Origin: Paraburkholderia ultramafica
GTDB lineage: Bacteria > Pseudomonadota > Gammaproteobacteria > Burkholderiales > Burkholderiaceae
Direction: 5' to 3'
Length of the DNA stretch: 64,000 nt
Assembly: GCF_902859915.1 (NCBI RefSeq)
Contig: NZ_CADIKK010000012.1
Location: 124,001-188,000, forward strand
Shown in pieces: positions 15,053 to 24,096 of the stretch (within the stretch, counting starts at the first letter, position 1; every line of letters begins with the position of its first letter). Below the pieces are notes generated by a model. The model had not been told where the DNA came from and searched no databases. It was given only the letters and a program-made list of their open reading frames with translations. The position numbers and the translations under genes were made by a program.

Positions 15053-17785
15053 CTAACCGGCTGCAACCAGTCCCAGCGCCTGCGCGCGCGCAACGGCGTG
15101 CGCGCGCTTGTCCACTTCCAGTTTCACGAAGACGTTCTTGACGTGGGTCTTGACGGTTTCAGGCGCAATCCCGAGGGTGCGCGCGATCTCCTTGTTCGAC
15201 TGCCCCTGGGCAATCAGCTCGACGATGCTGCGCTCCCGTGCGCTCAACGGCTCACGCTCGGCGTCGCGCGCTGGTTTGGCGTCGGGCTCGTACAACGCCC
15301 GCCAGCCATCCAGCAGACGATCGACATACGCGACGCTCTCCTTCGTCTGCGGACTGGATCGCGTGTCGTCGCGCACCGCACGCAGAAGCTGTCCGATTTC
15401 CGGCCCCTGGTCGAGAATCGAGCGGTAGATGCCGCGATTGGCGTTGAGGACTTCGCGAAAGATTGCGACGGCGCGGGTCTGTTCGTTCGCGCGCAACCAG
15501 ACGAGCGCGAGCACGGTGCGCAAGCGTAGCGCGAGATAGTCGCCATGCCGGTTTTCCACGCTTCGTAAAGCGGAGGTCAACGATTCGACCGCTTCCTCTG
15601 TGCGGATCTCGACCATCGCCACCCAGGCCACCGCCATGGCGCGATAGGTTTCGATCTCCGGCGAGACGGAATGCGCGGCGGAGGAACGGGAGCCCACCAG
15701 CTGATCCAGTTGCACGACACATGCCGACGCTTCCGTCGTCCTCCCTTCGGCAAGATAGAGCCGCGCGCGCTCGACGAGAACGCCGGCAATCAGCCGGTCC
15801 CAGCCGCGTGCATAACCCAAAGCCTGCGCCCGATCGAGCAACGCATAGGCCTGCCGGGTGTCGGAGCGCGAGGCGGCGATCCGCACGAGCACGCGATAGG
15901 CGATCAATGTGCTATCGAGCAGAACCGCCAGATCGATCACCGGCATCAGATCGACAAGCAACGCTTCCGCTTCGTCGAGCCGCCCTTGCTCGTACCAGAT
16001 CTGCGCAATCATCGGTGCGCACAGCGCGGCCGAGACGGATTTCGGACCGGCATGCCGCTCGGCCAGCTGTTTCGACTCGGTGAAATAGCGCTCGGCAAGC
16101 GTGAAGTGCATCTGCTGCATTTCCGCGTGGCCGAGCAGGCATAGCCGGTAGACCGAAGCGAAGACGTTGCGCTGGTCTTCCTCGAGCGAATAGGGGATCC
16201 ACGGTGTCGCGTACAGCGCTGCGAGGTTGCCTGCTTTCCAGTGGCCGAAGCGCACGACGTTGGAGACGACGTTGGTGGTCCAACTGTCGGTCGACGGCCG
16301 CTCGAGACAGGCTTGTGCGATTGCAAGGGCGCGCGGCGGGTCGTCCTGCAGCGCGGCCACTACCGAGCGGATCGCCTGACATTCCCAGCGGATGTCATCG
16401 GGTGTGTCGCCCGCGGCGGCGCCGGCGTCGCGCTCGGTCGCATCCAGCATCGCGAGCGCTTCGTCGAAACGCATCGCGAGTGACATCCCCCACGCGATGG
16501 CGAGCGTGATCTTGATCTGTCCGCGCATCAGATGCGCCGGGAACTGCCGTTGCCAGCCGAGCAGCGTGAGCAGGTCGCCTTTCGTGACGAGCGCCATCGC
16601 GCAATGGCCCATCAGGGAGACGGCGTGTTCCGTATCGTTTGCGGCAAGCGCGTGCTTGACAGCGTCCGTCCATAGCTCCTGTGACGCGTACCACCGGCAC
16701 GCGCGGCGATGCAGGTCCGCCACTTCATCGCGATGCTGCATTTCCAGCCGCCGCTGCAGGTACTCGCCCATCAGATGGTGATAGCGGAACCAGCGTCCTT
16801 CGATGTCGAGCGGTTCGAGCAGCAACTGGCGTGCAGCGATGGTGTCCAGCATGCCTTGCTCAGCCGCGATGCCGGTGACCTCTTCGCATAGCGACGCTGT
16901 CAGGCGGTCGAGTATCGACGTGCGCAACATGAACCCGACCATGTCGGCCGGCAAACGCTTGAGCATGTCTTCGAGGTAGGCGGCGAACGGCCGCGAAGCG
17001 CCGGACGGCACACTCACGTCCCAACCCGGCCTGGATTCGTCTCGCGAGAGCACCGAAGCGGAAATACGCAGCGCCGCGGCCCAGCCTTCCGTGCTCGCGA
17101 ACAGTGACTTGACGCTGGCGGCGCGCATTCCGCCGGGGCATTCGTGTTCGACAAAGCTGCGGGTTTCGTCGAAGTTGAAACGCAGTGTCGACGCGTCGAT
17201 TTCCAGCAGGTCGTTTCCTGCTCTCAGGCTGGCGAGCGGCAATGGTGGATCGCCCCGCGTGCAGATCACGACATGCACGTTCGACGATGCATTCGCGATG
17301 AAGTACGACATCGCGTCGTGAATGGCGGGCAGACTGATCAGGTGATAGTCGTCGAGAAACAGATAGACCTCGTCGTCGACCTCGACGAGTTCGTTGATCA
17401 GTGTCGATACGACCGGGTGCGCGGGCACGAGCGACGCCTCGCTTGTCAGGCTGATCGCGGACGCGCCGACGCTCGGGCACGCGTTACGCAATGCCTGTGC
17501 AAGGTGATGGAAGAAGCGCGCGGGTTCGTCGTCTTCCGTGTCGACAGAAAGCCACGCGACAAATGCGCCACCTGCATGCAGCCGGCCGAGCCACGTGAGC
17601 GCAAGCGATGTCTTGCCGAAGCCGGCAGGCGCCTTGATGACCGTGAGCCGTTTGTATTCCGCCTGCCGGCCAAGCGAGATGAGCCGTGGCCGCTCGATCA
17701 GTCCGGCGGGAAGGCGTGGCGGCAAGACCTTCGTCGCGAGGAAGAGGGGTGGCGGGTTCGGCGGCATCGCTGCTATCACGTGCAT
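15053..17785 (-). CDS. MalT-like LuxR family ATP-dependent regulator
   Basis: A 910-residue STAND-type activator. The N-terminal ATPase has Walker A APAGFGKTS near residue 45 and the Walker B-like VYLFLDDYHL near 140. A long TPR-like helical sensor follows (about 430-830), and the C-terminal LuxR HTH has LSARERSIVELIAQGQSNKE then LGIAPETVKTHVKN. I choose the ATG at 17785 (GGAG seven bases upstream); the ATG at 17830 would add 15 residues. Such proteins bind an inducer and ATP, then activate nearby operons. It is convergent with phaZ, and the putative site at 17846-17858 resembles one before the PHA operon. Confidence 0.88.
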   Translation of the reverse strand: MHVIAAMPPNPPPLFLATKVLPPRLPAGLIERPRLISLGRQAEYKRLTVIKAPAGFGKTSLALTWLGRLHAGGAFVAWLSVDTEDDEPARFFHHLAQALRNACPSVGASAISLTSEASLVPAHPVVSTLINELVEVDDEVYLFLDDYHLISLPAIHDAMSYFIANASSNVHVVICTRGDPPLPLASLRAGNDLLEIDASTLRFNFDETRSFVEHECPGGMRAASVKSLFASTEGWAAALRISASVLSRDESRPGWDVSVPSGASRPFAAYLEDMLKRLPADMVGFMLRTSILDRLTASLCEEVTGIAAEQGMLDTIAARQLLLEPLDIEGRWFRYHHLMGEYLQRRLEMQHRDEVADLHRRACRWYASQELWTDAVKHALAANDTEHAVSLMGHCAMALVTKGDLLTLLGWQRQFPAHLMRGQIKITLAIAWGMSLAMRFDEALAMLDATERDAGAAAGDTPDDIRWECQAIRSVVAALQDDPPRALAIAQACLERPSTDSWTTNVVSNVVRFGHWKAGNLAALYATPWIPYSLEEDQRNVFASVYRLCLLGHAEMQQMHFTLAERYFTESKQLAERHAGPKSVSAALCAPMIAQIWYEQGRLDEAEALLVDLMPVIDLAVLLDSTLIAYRVLVRIAASRSDTRQAYALLDRAQALGYARGWDRLIAGVLVERARLYLAEGRTTEASACVVQLDQLVGSRSSAAHSVSPEIETYRAMAVAWVAMVEIRTEEAVESLTSALRSVENRHGDYLALRLRTVLALVWLRANEQTRAVAIFREVLNANRGIYRSILDQGPEIGQLLRAVRDDTRSSPQTKESVAYVDRLLDGWRALYEPDAKPARDAEREPLSARERSIVELIAQGQSNKEIARTLGIAPETVKTHVKNVFVKLEVDKRAHAVARAQALGLVAAG

Positions 17786-17845
17786 CGGCTGCTCCAGGCG
17801 CTCGGGTTGACCCTGACTGCCGTTCCCCATCCATGCAGTCTCGCT

Positions 17846-17858
17846 CCCCTGTAAGGGG
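17846..17858 (-). promoter_or_regulatory. CCCCT-N3-AGGGG inverted repeat upstream of the LuxR regulator
   Basis: CCCCT (17846-17850), GTA, AGGGG (17854-17858) is 60 bases before the chosen start of the MalT-like gene. The flanking GCT is shared with the 9373-9388 copy. Its place suggests autoregulation and common control with the PHA operon. Confidence 0.38.
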
Positions 17859-18017
17859 GATATTGTGCCGCGCCGCACTGAGACACCATGGATACCAGCG
17901 CGGAGATCGAAATTCCACCACCGGCAACGGTGCGGCACGCCGGCTGGTCATGGGTGATTGCCCCTCGGCGGGCGCGACCTGAACCGGTGCGTTGCTCAGG
18001 AAATGATACGCCAACCA

Positions 18018-18072
18018 AAGGAGGAGACATGTCTGGCGCATTGGTTCGCATTGCAGTGCACAACCTCTGACC
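18018..18072 (+). other. orphan strong ribosome binding site with 13-codon frame
   Basis: AAAGGAGGAGAC immediately precedes an ATG at 18030 that opens a frame of only 13 codons, MSGALVRIAVHNL, ending at the TGA at 18069-18071. Directly after it the acyl-CoA ligase remnant begins. It looks like the start signal of the original gene left behind after internal deletion, but the short peptide itself was not recognised. Confidence 0.45.
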
Positions 18073-18373
18073 TGGGTCGAGTACTTCCGCAATCCCGAAG
18101 CCTCGGCGAAGAAGTGCAAAGACGGTTGGCTGCAGATGGGCGACGTCGTGCGCGAGGACGGGAACGGCTGGCTTTTCTTCGAGTATCGCAAAGGCGGTGG
18201 CATTCGCCATGACGGTGAGTTCATCAACCCGGCGGCTCAAAGCGAGTTGCGTCGTCACCTGGGTTGAGGTCGTTCCGGAGATTCCGAAGACCGCGTCCGG
18301 GAAGCCACTGGAACGCTATCTCGTCGACATGTTCGAGGAGCGGCGCGAGCGCGTCTTCACCGGGCAAGTGTGA
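18070..18373 (+). pseudogene. C-terminal remnant of an AMP-binding acyl-CoA ligase
   Basis: From 18070 one frame gives TWVEYFRNPEASAKKC, then a GWLQMGDVVRED segment, then WLFFEYRKGGGIRHDGEFIN and stops at 18265-18267. The next frame, from 18266, continues with VVPEIPKTASGKPLERYL and stops at 18371-18373. These are the hinge, the RxxxxIRxxGEFI segment and the catalytic-Lys PKTxSGKxxR segment of CaiC-like ATP-dependent ligases. Between them about 50 residues are missing and the frame is shifted by one. The N-terminal two thirds are absent. It is a true pseudogene next to etfB. Confidence 0.82.
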
Positions 18374-18511
18374 CTGCCGTGGCGAGCTGAACGCGACAGC
18401 ATGTGCGCCGCCTCGTGAGCGGCCGGCACATATCCCCGGCATACGAAGCGACACCTTCGACCGACCCATCTGGCCGGCGGGTGGAGCCTTTTATCCAAAA
18501 CGGAGCAGGCA

Positions 18512-19261
18512 ATGAAAGTACTGGTTCCCATCAAACGCGTCGTCGACGCGAATGTGAGAGTCCGCGTGAAAGCAGACGGCAGCGCCGTCGACATCGCGAA
18601 TGTGAAGCTGTCGATGAACCCCTTCGACGAAATCAGCGTGGAAGAGGGCGTGCGTTTAAAGGAAGCCGGCGTGGCGGCAGAGGTGGTCGTCGTGTCCTGC
18701 GGGGTGCACGGCTGCCAGGAAACGCTGCGCACGGCGATGGCGACAGGCGCCGACCGTGGCGTCCTCGTCGAGACCGAGGCCGAGTTGCAGCCGCTCGCCG
18801 TGGCGAAGCTGCTCAAGGCGGTGGTGGACAAGGAGCAGCCGCAACTGGTGTTGCTCGGCAAGCAGGCCATCGACGACGACGCGAACCAGGTCGGCCAGAT
18901 GCTCGCCGCGCTGCTCGGCTGGCCGCAGGCGACCTTCGCATCGAAGCTGGGCGTCGAGGCAGGCAAGGCGACCGTGACGCGCGAGATCGACGGCGGACTC
19001 GAGACGATCGAGGTCGATCTGCCGGCCGTCGTGACCACCGATCTCCGCCTCAACACGCCGCGCTATGCGACCTTGCCCAACATCATGAAGGCGAAGAAGA
19101 AGCCGCTCGACGTCGTGACTCCCGATGCCCTCGGCGTCGACATCGCGCCGAGGCTGTCGACGCTGAAGCTCGCGGAGCCGCCGAAACGCGAGGCCGGCAT
19201 TCGCGTCGCCGACGCCGCGGATCTCGTGGCCAAACTGAAGAACATCGCACACGTCATCTGA
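18512..19261 (+). CDS. etfB: electron transfer flavoprotein subunit beta
   Basis: A 249-residue EtfB/FixA protein. It opens with [19 protein letters not shown], has the [18 protein letters not shown] segment near residue 33, the [13 protein letters not shown]-binding loop near 111, and [19 protein letters not shown] near 180. EtfA/B takes electrons from acyl-CoA dehydrogenases and passes them to ETF:ubiquinone oxidoreductase. It is 16 bases upstream of etfA. The flanking ligase and dehydrogenase remnants show it once belonged to a fatty-acid oxidation operon. Confidence 0.95.
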   Translation: MKVLVPIKRVVDANVRVRVKADGSAVDIANVKLSMNPFDEISVEEGVRLKEAGVAAEVVVVSCGVHGCQETLRTAMATGADRGVLVETEAELQPLAVAKLLKAVVDKEQPQLVLLGKQAIDDDANQVGQMLAALLGWPQATFASKLGVEAGKATVTREIDGGLETIEVDLPAVVTTDLRLNTPRYATLPNIMKAKKKPLDVVTPDALGVDIAPRLSTLKLAEPPKREAGIRVADAADLVAKLKNIAHVI

Positions 19262-19277
19262 CAGGAAGGGGAGAGAC

Positions 19278-20225
19278 ATGTCCATACTCGTTATTGCAGA
19301 GCATGACAATCAAACGCTGAAGGCAGCGACGCTGAACACCATCACCGCCGCCGCGCGTCTTGGGGACGAGATTGATGTTCTCGTCGCCGGATCGCAATGC
19401 GCGAAAGTGGCCGAACAGGCCGCGAACATCGCCGGCGTGAACCGCGTGCGGGTTGCCGATGCGCCGCACTACGCCCATCCGCTGGCCGAGAACCTGGCCA
19501 CGTTGATCACTACGGTTGCCGCCGAATACAGCCACGTGCTGGCGCCCGCCACCACAACCGCGAAAAACGCGCTGCCACGTGTGGCTGCGTTGCTCGACGT
19601 CGCGCAGATCTCCGACATCGTTGCAGTCGAGTCCGCCGATACGTTCGTTCGCCCCATCTACGCAGGCAACGTGCTGGCGACGGTCCGAAGCGCGGACCCC
19701 ATCAAGGTCATCACCGTCCGCACGACTGCCTTTGCGGCGGCGCCTGTTGAAGGCGGCACCGCGGCGATCGAACCGCTCGCGCCGACCGTCGAGGTCCCGG
19801 GCTCGCGCTTCCTGAGCCAGCAATTGACCCGCTCCGGGCGGCCCGAGCTGACAGCGGCGCAACGGGTGATTTCCGGCGGCCGGGGCATGGGCTCCGGCGC
19901 AAACTTCGCGCTGTTGGAAGACATCGCCAACAAGCTGGACGCGGCAGTCGGCGCGTCGCGCGCAGCCGTGGATGCCGGCTTCGTGCCGAACGATTATCAG
20001 GTGGGCCAGACCGGCAAGGTCATCGCGCCGCAACTTTATATCGCGGTGGGCATATCCGGTGCGATCCAGCATCTGGCCGGGATGAAAGACTCGAAGGTGA
20101 TCGTCGCGATCAACAAGGACGAGGAAGCGCCGATTTTCCAGGTCGCCGATTACTGGATCGTCGGCGATCTCTTCAAGGTATTGCCCGAGTTGTCCAGTGA
20201 ACTGGACAAGCTGCAACAGAACTGA
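19278..20225 (+). CDS. etfA: electron transfer flavoprotein subunit alpha
   Basis: A 315-residue EtfA/FixB protein. The FAD-binding C-terminal domain is complete: [15 protein letters not shown] near 200, then [20 protein letters not shown] and [12 protein letters not shown] near 255. The N-terminal domain carries [20 protein letters not shown]. It pairs with EtfB immediately upstream and is preceded by AGGAAGGGGAG. Its natural partner acyl-CoA dehydrogenase, expected next, survives only as a short fragment, so the pair must serve dehydrogenases encoded elsewhere. Confidence 0.95.
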   Translation: MSILVIAEHDNQTLKAATLNTITAAARLGDEIDVLVAGSQCAKVAEQAANIAGVNRVRVADAPHYAHPLAENLATLITTVAAEYSHVLAPATTTAKNALPRVAALLDVAQISDIVAVESADTFVRPIYAGNVLATVRSADPIKVITVRTTAFAAAPVEGGTAAIEPLAPTVEVPGSRFLSQQLTRSGRPELTAAQRVISGGRGMGSGANFALLEDIANKLDAAVGASRAAVDAGFVPNDYQVGQTGKVIAPQLYIAVGISGAIQHLAGMKDSKVIVAINKDEEAPIFQVADYWIVGDLFKVLPELSSELDKLQQN

Positions 20226-20236
20226 TGCTGGAGTCG

Positions 20237-20401
20237 ATGATGAGCACTTATATTGCACCCCTGCGCGACATGCGCTTCGTGATGACGGCTCTGGGCACGA
20301 TCGGCTCGAATTTGCAGACAATTATGGAAAGCCCGGCTTCACATCGAACAGATGTGGCTTTATATCATTGTTTCTTGCGGCGACATTACATATCGATGTA
20401 A
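20237..20401 (+). pseudogene. N-terminal remnant of an acyl-CoA dehydrogenase
   Basis: The frame from the paired ATG codons at 20237/20240 begins MSTYIAPLRDMRFVM, the characteristic opening of Burkholderia long-chain acyl-CoA dehydrogenases. After about 16 residues homology ends and 37 unrelated codons follow to the TAA at 20399-20401. The unrelated part is markedly lower in GC than its neighbours, so the breakpoint near 20290-20310 coincides with a composition change. It follows etfA by 11 bases, as the intact gene does in related loci. Confidence 0.7.
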
Positions 20402-20566
20402 TGCAAAATGCCTCTTTCGGCGTTATTGTGACGATTTGGATGGCGACGCTTTGTTGTCGCTTCTCGACGCGTCGTAAAGCTGGCGTCACATCTTTTAGTG
20501 CGCGCGAGGGAAAAACGCATCGGCCTATCTGCAAGGTGTAACACGATTCCAACAACAGGGACTGCT

Positions 20567-20863
20567 TTGAAACGGCACACTCCACTCGCCAGAGGCAGAT
20601 GTCCAAAGCGCGCAATCGGCATGGCCGCGATTTGCGCGACTCCGTTGTCGGGGTGCGTGAACGCGCCGTCCATTGGCGTGCTCGGCGCGTACTTTCCGGA
20701 CTGGCTGTTCTGTATCGTCGCGGGCGTTGTGCTCGCGGTCGTCATTTATCTGATTCTTAAGCGTTTTCAGGCCGACCATCTGCTGGGACCTTCAGCAGTG
20801 GTGTATCCCACGCTCGTCACATTCCTCGCACTTGCTGTCTGGTTGATGCTGTTCCAGCATTGA
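20567..20863 (+). CDS. ytcA: YtcA family small membrane lipoprotein
   Basis: About 98 residues. A lipobox-like PLSGC near residue 30 is followed by VNAPSIGVLGAYFPDWLFC, and then two hydrophobic segments, the pattern of YtcA. I choose the TTG at 20567, preceded by AGGGA; the ATG at 20621 would leave only a ten-residue signal peptide. Function is unknown; in Escherichia coli ytcA precedes mdtNOP just as here. It is 21 bases upstream of mdtN. Confidence 0.75.
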   Translation: MKRHTPLARGRCPKRAIGMAAICATPLSGCVNAPSIGVLGAYFPDWLFCIVAGVVLAVVIYLILKRFQADHLLGPSAVVYPTLVTFLALAVWLMLFQH

Positions 20864-20884
20864 ATCTCCTTCAGGACCGATGCA

Positions 20885-21943
20885 ATGGCGACGACTGCCA
20901 ACAAGACAAAGAACAGAGCATGGCCGGCCATCATCCTGGTCGTGGCGACGCTCTTGCTGCTGGTTTTCGTCATCCGCCAGCTGGACCGCGCGCCGCGCAC
21001 CGACGACGCCTACGTCTACGCGGATACGATCGATGTCGTGCCCGAAGTCAACGGCCGTATCGTCGAGCTGGCGGTGCGCGACAACCAGGCGGTGAAGCAG
21101 GGCGATCTGCTGTTTCGCATCGATCCGCGTCCGTACCAGGATGCGCTGACGCGGGGCAAGGCGTCCCTGATCGCGCTCGACCACCAGATCGAACTGACGC
21201 AGCGCACGGTCAATGCGCAGCAGTACAACGCGCAGTCGGTGCGCGCCGCTGTCGAGCGCGCGCGAGCGGCGGCCGGCCAGGCGTCCGACACGCTGAACCG
21301 CATGGAGCCGCTGCTGTCGCATGGTTACGTATCGGCGGAGGATGTCGACCGCGCCCGTACCGCGCAACGCGCCACCCAGGCCGAACTCAGCGCCGCGCAA
21401 TTGCAGGCGCAGCAGGCGGCAGCGGCTGTGAGCGGCGTCGACGCGCTGGTCGCGCAACGTGCCGTCGTCATGGCCGAGATCGCGATTGCTGAGCTGAACC
21501 TCGAATATGCGACCGTGCGGGCGCCTTTCGACGGACGTGTCGTGTCGTTGAAGACCTCGCTGGGGCAGTTCGCGTCGGCGCTCAAACCGGTCTTCACGCT
21601 GATCGATACGCGCAACTGGTACGTGGTCGCGAATTTTCGCGAGACCGAACTCAAGGGCATTCGCGCGGGGACGCCCGCCACGGTCTACCTGATGATTGAT
21701 ACAGGCCAGCGCTTCCAGGGCACCGTCGATTCAATCAGCTATGGCATCGCATCCGACGAAGGCGGCCTGGCGTTGCCGGGCGGATTGCCACGCATCCAAC
21801 GCACGCTTAACTGGGTCCATGTATCGCAGCGGTTCCCGGTGAAAATCCGCGTCGACAAACCGAACCCGGAACTGTTTCGCGTCGGAACATCGGCGGTGGC
21901 GGTGCTGCACCCCGGGCGCGGCAGCGATGGCGCAGGCCACTAA
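20885..21943 (+). CDS. mdtN: MdtN/EmrA-type membrane fusion protein
   Basis: A 352-residue HlyD-family periplasmic adaptor. One transmembrane helix (about residues 12-30) is followed by the biotinyl-lipoyl half-motif EVNGRIVELAVRDNQAVKQG, a long coiled-coil hairpin (about 95-205), and the second lipoyl half YATVRAPFDGRVVSL. It links the inner-membrane MdtO carrier to the outer-membrane MdtP channel. It lies between ytcA and mdtO in a single operon. In E. coli the MdtNOP set is linked to puromycin, acriflavine and related drug export. Confidence 0.9.
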   Translation: MATTANKTKNRAWPAIILVVATLLLLVFVIRQLDRAPRTDDAYVYADTIDVVPEVNGRIVELAVRDNQAVKQGDLLFRIDPRPYQDALTRGKASLIALDHQIELTQRTVNAQQYNAQSVRAAVERARAAAGQASDTLNRMEPLLSHGYVSAEDVDRARTAQRATQAELSAAQLQAQQAAAAVSGVDALVAQRAVVMAEIAIAELNLEYATVRAPFDGRVVSLKTSLGQFASALKPVFTLIDTRNWYVVANFRETELKGIRAGTPATVYLMIDTGQRFQGTVDSISYGIASDEGGLALPGGLPRIQRTLNWVHVSQRFPVKIRVDKPNPELFRVGTSAVAVLHPGRGSDGAGH

Positions 21944-21944
21944 G

Positions 21945-21981
21945 GGACGCCACTGAGGAACGCCACTGAGGAACGCCGATG
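21945..21981 (+). repeat. 13-base repeat carrying duplicated ribosome binding sites
   Basis: GGACGCCACTGAG, GAACGCCACTGAG and GAACGCCGATG are three consecutive units in the gap between mdtN and mdtO. Each junction creates GAGGAA, a Shine-Dalgarno-like box; the last one serves the mdtO start at 21979. Slippage here would change spacing between the two genes. Confidence 0.7.
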
Positions 21982-24096
21982 GCTGCCGCCGACTACCTGC
22001 CCGCTATGCCCGTTATGCTGCGCGATGCCGGCGCTTTCCTCGCGCGCGAGCTTGCGCCTTTTCCGGGGCGCCTCAACGTGATGTTGCGCTGCATGCTGAC
22101 GAGCGCCATCGTGATCGTCGTGTCGATGGCGCTCGAGGTGCCGTCGCTCGCGCTGTCGCTGCTGGTGGTGTTTTACGTCACGCAGGCCAACGTGGTGGTG
22201 ACGCGGCTGGTCGGCCTGATGTTCATCATCGGATCGACGCTTGGCATCGGTCTGTCGATCCTGCTGCTGAAGTTCACGTTCGATTACCCGTTAGTGCGCA
22301 TCGTCGTCGCGAGTCTGCTGTTCTTCGGCAGCGTGTACCTGTTACGGGTTCTGAAAATCGGCGTCGTGTTTTTTATCGTCGCCATCGTCATCATCTACGT
22401 GCAGAGCTTCGTCGACCAGACCGATCAGGCCGACCTGCTGATCCGGACGGTGCTGTGGGTCTGGGTCGCCGTCAACTATCCGATCGCGCTGACGCTCGTG
22501 GTCAATACGCTGCTGTTGCCCGCCGAACCGCAGTTGCAACTCAAAGCGGAAATCCATCGGCAACTGACGGTGCTGCAAGCGCGGCTGACGCAACTGATCG
22601 ACGGCGGCACGAACGCCGCGCCGATCACGCTGGCGGAGGTCCAGCAAGGCGCGCTGACGCTGCAAAAGCTGCTGCGGTTCACGACGATGCGTGACGCGCA
22701 CTATCGCGAGCATCAGGCGTTGCAGCTTGCGTGCATTGCCACGGTGTCGCGCCTCTATCGCGGCGCGAGCGAATTGCCCGTCAGCGGGCCGGGCCCCTCG
22801 GCTGCGCAAGCGATGTTGCGCGAGCTGCGCGCGAACTGCACGGCGCTCGACGAAGCGGTCATGAGCGGCGAGCCGTATCGCTACGTGCGCACGGCAACCC
22901 CTGAAGAGCGCGCTGCCGCCGATACGTTTCCCGCCGCAGCCGAATTGCAGCGCGCGCTGCACGCATTCGCGGATCTCGTTGCGAGCGGCGCGGCACCCGG
23001 TGCCGCTCCCGATAAGCCGCCCGCGAGCGAGCCGATGGTCGTGCCCGACGCATGGACCAATCCGGCGTACCTGCGCTTTTCGCTGAAGACGCTGCTGGCC
23101 GTGCTGGTCTGCTATGTGTTCTACAACGCGGTCGACTGGCAGGGCATTCACACGATCATGCTGACGTGCCTGATCGTCGCGCTGCCGAGCCTCGGCGCAT
23201 CGATGCAGCGGGCCTTGCTGCGCGTTGCCGGGGCAGCCACCGGCAGTGCGCTGGCGCTGTTCATGGTCGTGTTCGTGATTCCGCACCTCGACGACATTGT
23301 CGGGCTGCTGCTGATGAGCTTGCCCGTCATCGCGCTCGGCGCGTGGCTAGCCGCCGGTTCCGAACGGATCGCCTACGCGGGCATCCAGGTGGTGTTCACC
23401 TTCTCGCTCGCGTTGCTCGAACAGTTCTCGCCGACCACCAATCTCACCGAAATCCGCGACCGGATGGTTGGCATTCTGCTGGGCGTCGGCGTGGCGACCT
23501 TCGTGCAGATGTCGTTCTGGCGTGAGGGCGAAGGCGACGTGCTGCGGCAGAAACTCGCCACGATGCTGCGCGCCATCGCCGCGCAACTGCCCGCGCCACG
23601 CCAGGGCGTCGAGATACCGGATCAATTGCCCGCTGCGCAGCGTCAGTTGCAGGCATGGGCCGCGCTGGCCGATTGCGAGGCGACGCTCTCGCGCGTCGCA
23701 CTCGAGCCCAGCTGGCAGGAAGGCGAGCAGGCGCAACTGACACTGCGCGCGCAAACCGTCCTTGCGCAAGGCCGGGAGATCATGCTCGCCGGCAATGCGC
23801 TGAGTAGCACGCTGGCCGCGCAAGCTGGTTCGGCAAGTCCGCAAATCGACCACGCAGCGCGCGCCGCGCAGGACCAGGCCTGCGCGGAAATCAACCGATA
23901 TGCGGACGACCTTGCCGCCAATCCGCCCGTCGCCCACGCGCCGCGACGGGTCGACATCGCCGCGCAGCCCGCCGAAACCGCCGACATGCCGCTGATCGCC
24001 GCAGCGCAAGACCTGGCGCGACAGGTAGCGGGGCTACCCGACTGGCGCCTCGAGGCTCCCGTCACGGCGTCCTCTTCAGAGGCTGTCCAGACATGA
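21979..24096 (+). CDS. mdtO: FUSC family inner-membrane transporter MdtO
   Basis: A 705-residue protein with two membrane blocks, at about residues 35-175 and 365-510, each of several helices, separated by cytoplasmic helical regions. This is the aromatic-acid-exporter/fusaric acid resistance (FUSC) layout and length. It works with MdtN and MdtP as a tripartite exporter of toxic organic compounds. It overlaps mdtP by ATGA. No regulator gene for the operon is adjacent. Confidence 0.9.
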   Translation: MAAADYLPAMPVMLRDAGAFLARELAPFPGRLNVMLRCMLTSAIVIVVSMALEVPSLALSLLVVFYVTQANVVVTRLVGLMFIIGSTLGIGLSILLLKFTFDYPLVRIVVASLLFFGSVYLLRVLKIGVVFFIVAIVIIYVQSFVDQTDQADLLIRTVLWVWVAVNYPIALTLVVNTLLLPAEPQLQLKAEIHRQLTVLQARLTQLIDGGTNAAPITLAEVQQGALTLQKLLRFTTMRDAHYREHQALQLACIATVSRLYRGASELPVSGPGPSAAQAMLRELRANCTALDEAVMSGEPYRYVRTATPEERAAADTFPAAAELQRALHAFADLVASGAAPGAAPDKPPASEPMVVPDAWTNPAYLRFSLKTLLAVLVCYVFYNAVDWQGIHTIMLTCLIVALPSLGASMQRALLRVAGAATGSALALFMVVFVIPHLDDIVGLLLMSLPVIALGAWLAAGSERIAYAGIQVVFTFSLALLEQFSPTTNLTEIRDRMVGILLGVGVATFVQMSFWREGEGDVLRQKLATMLRAIAAQLPAPRQGVEIPDQLPAAQRQLQAWAALADCEATLSRVALEPSWQEGEQAQLTLRAQTVLAQGREIMLAGNALSSTLAAQAGSASPQIDHAARAAQDQACAEINRYADDLAANPPVAHAPRRVDIAAQPAETADMPLIAAAQDLARQVAGLPDWRLEAPVTASSSEAVQT

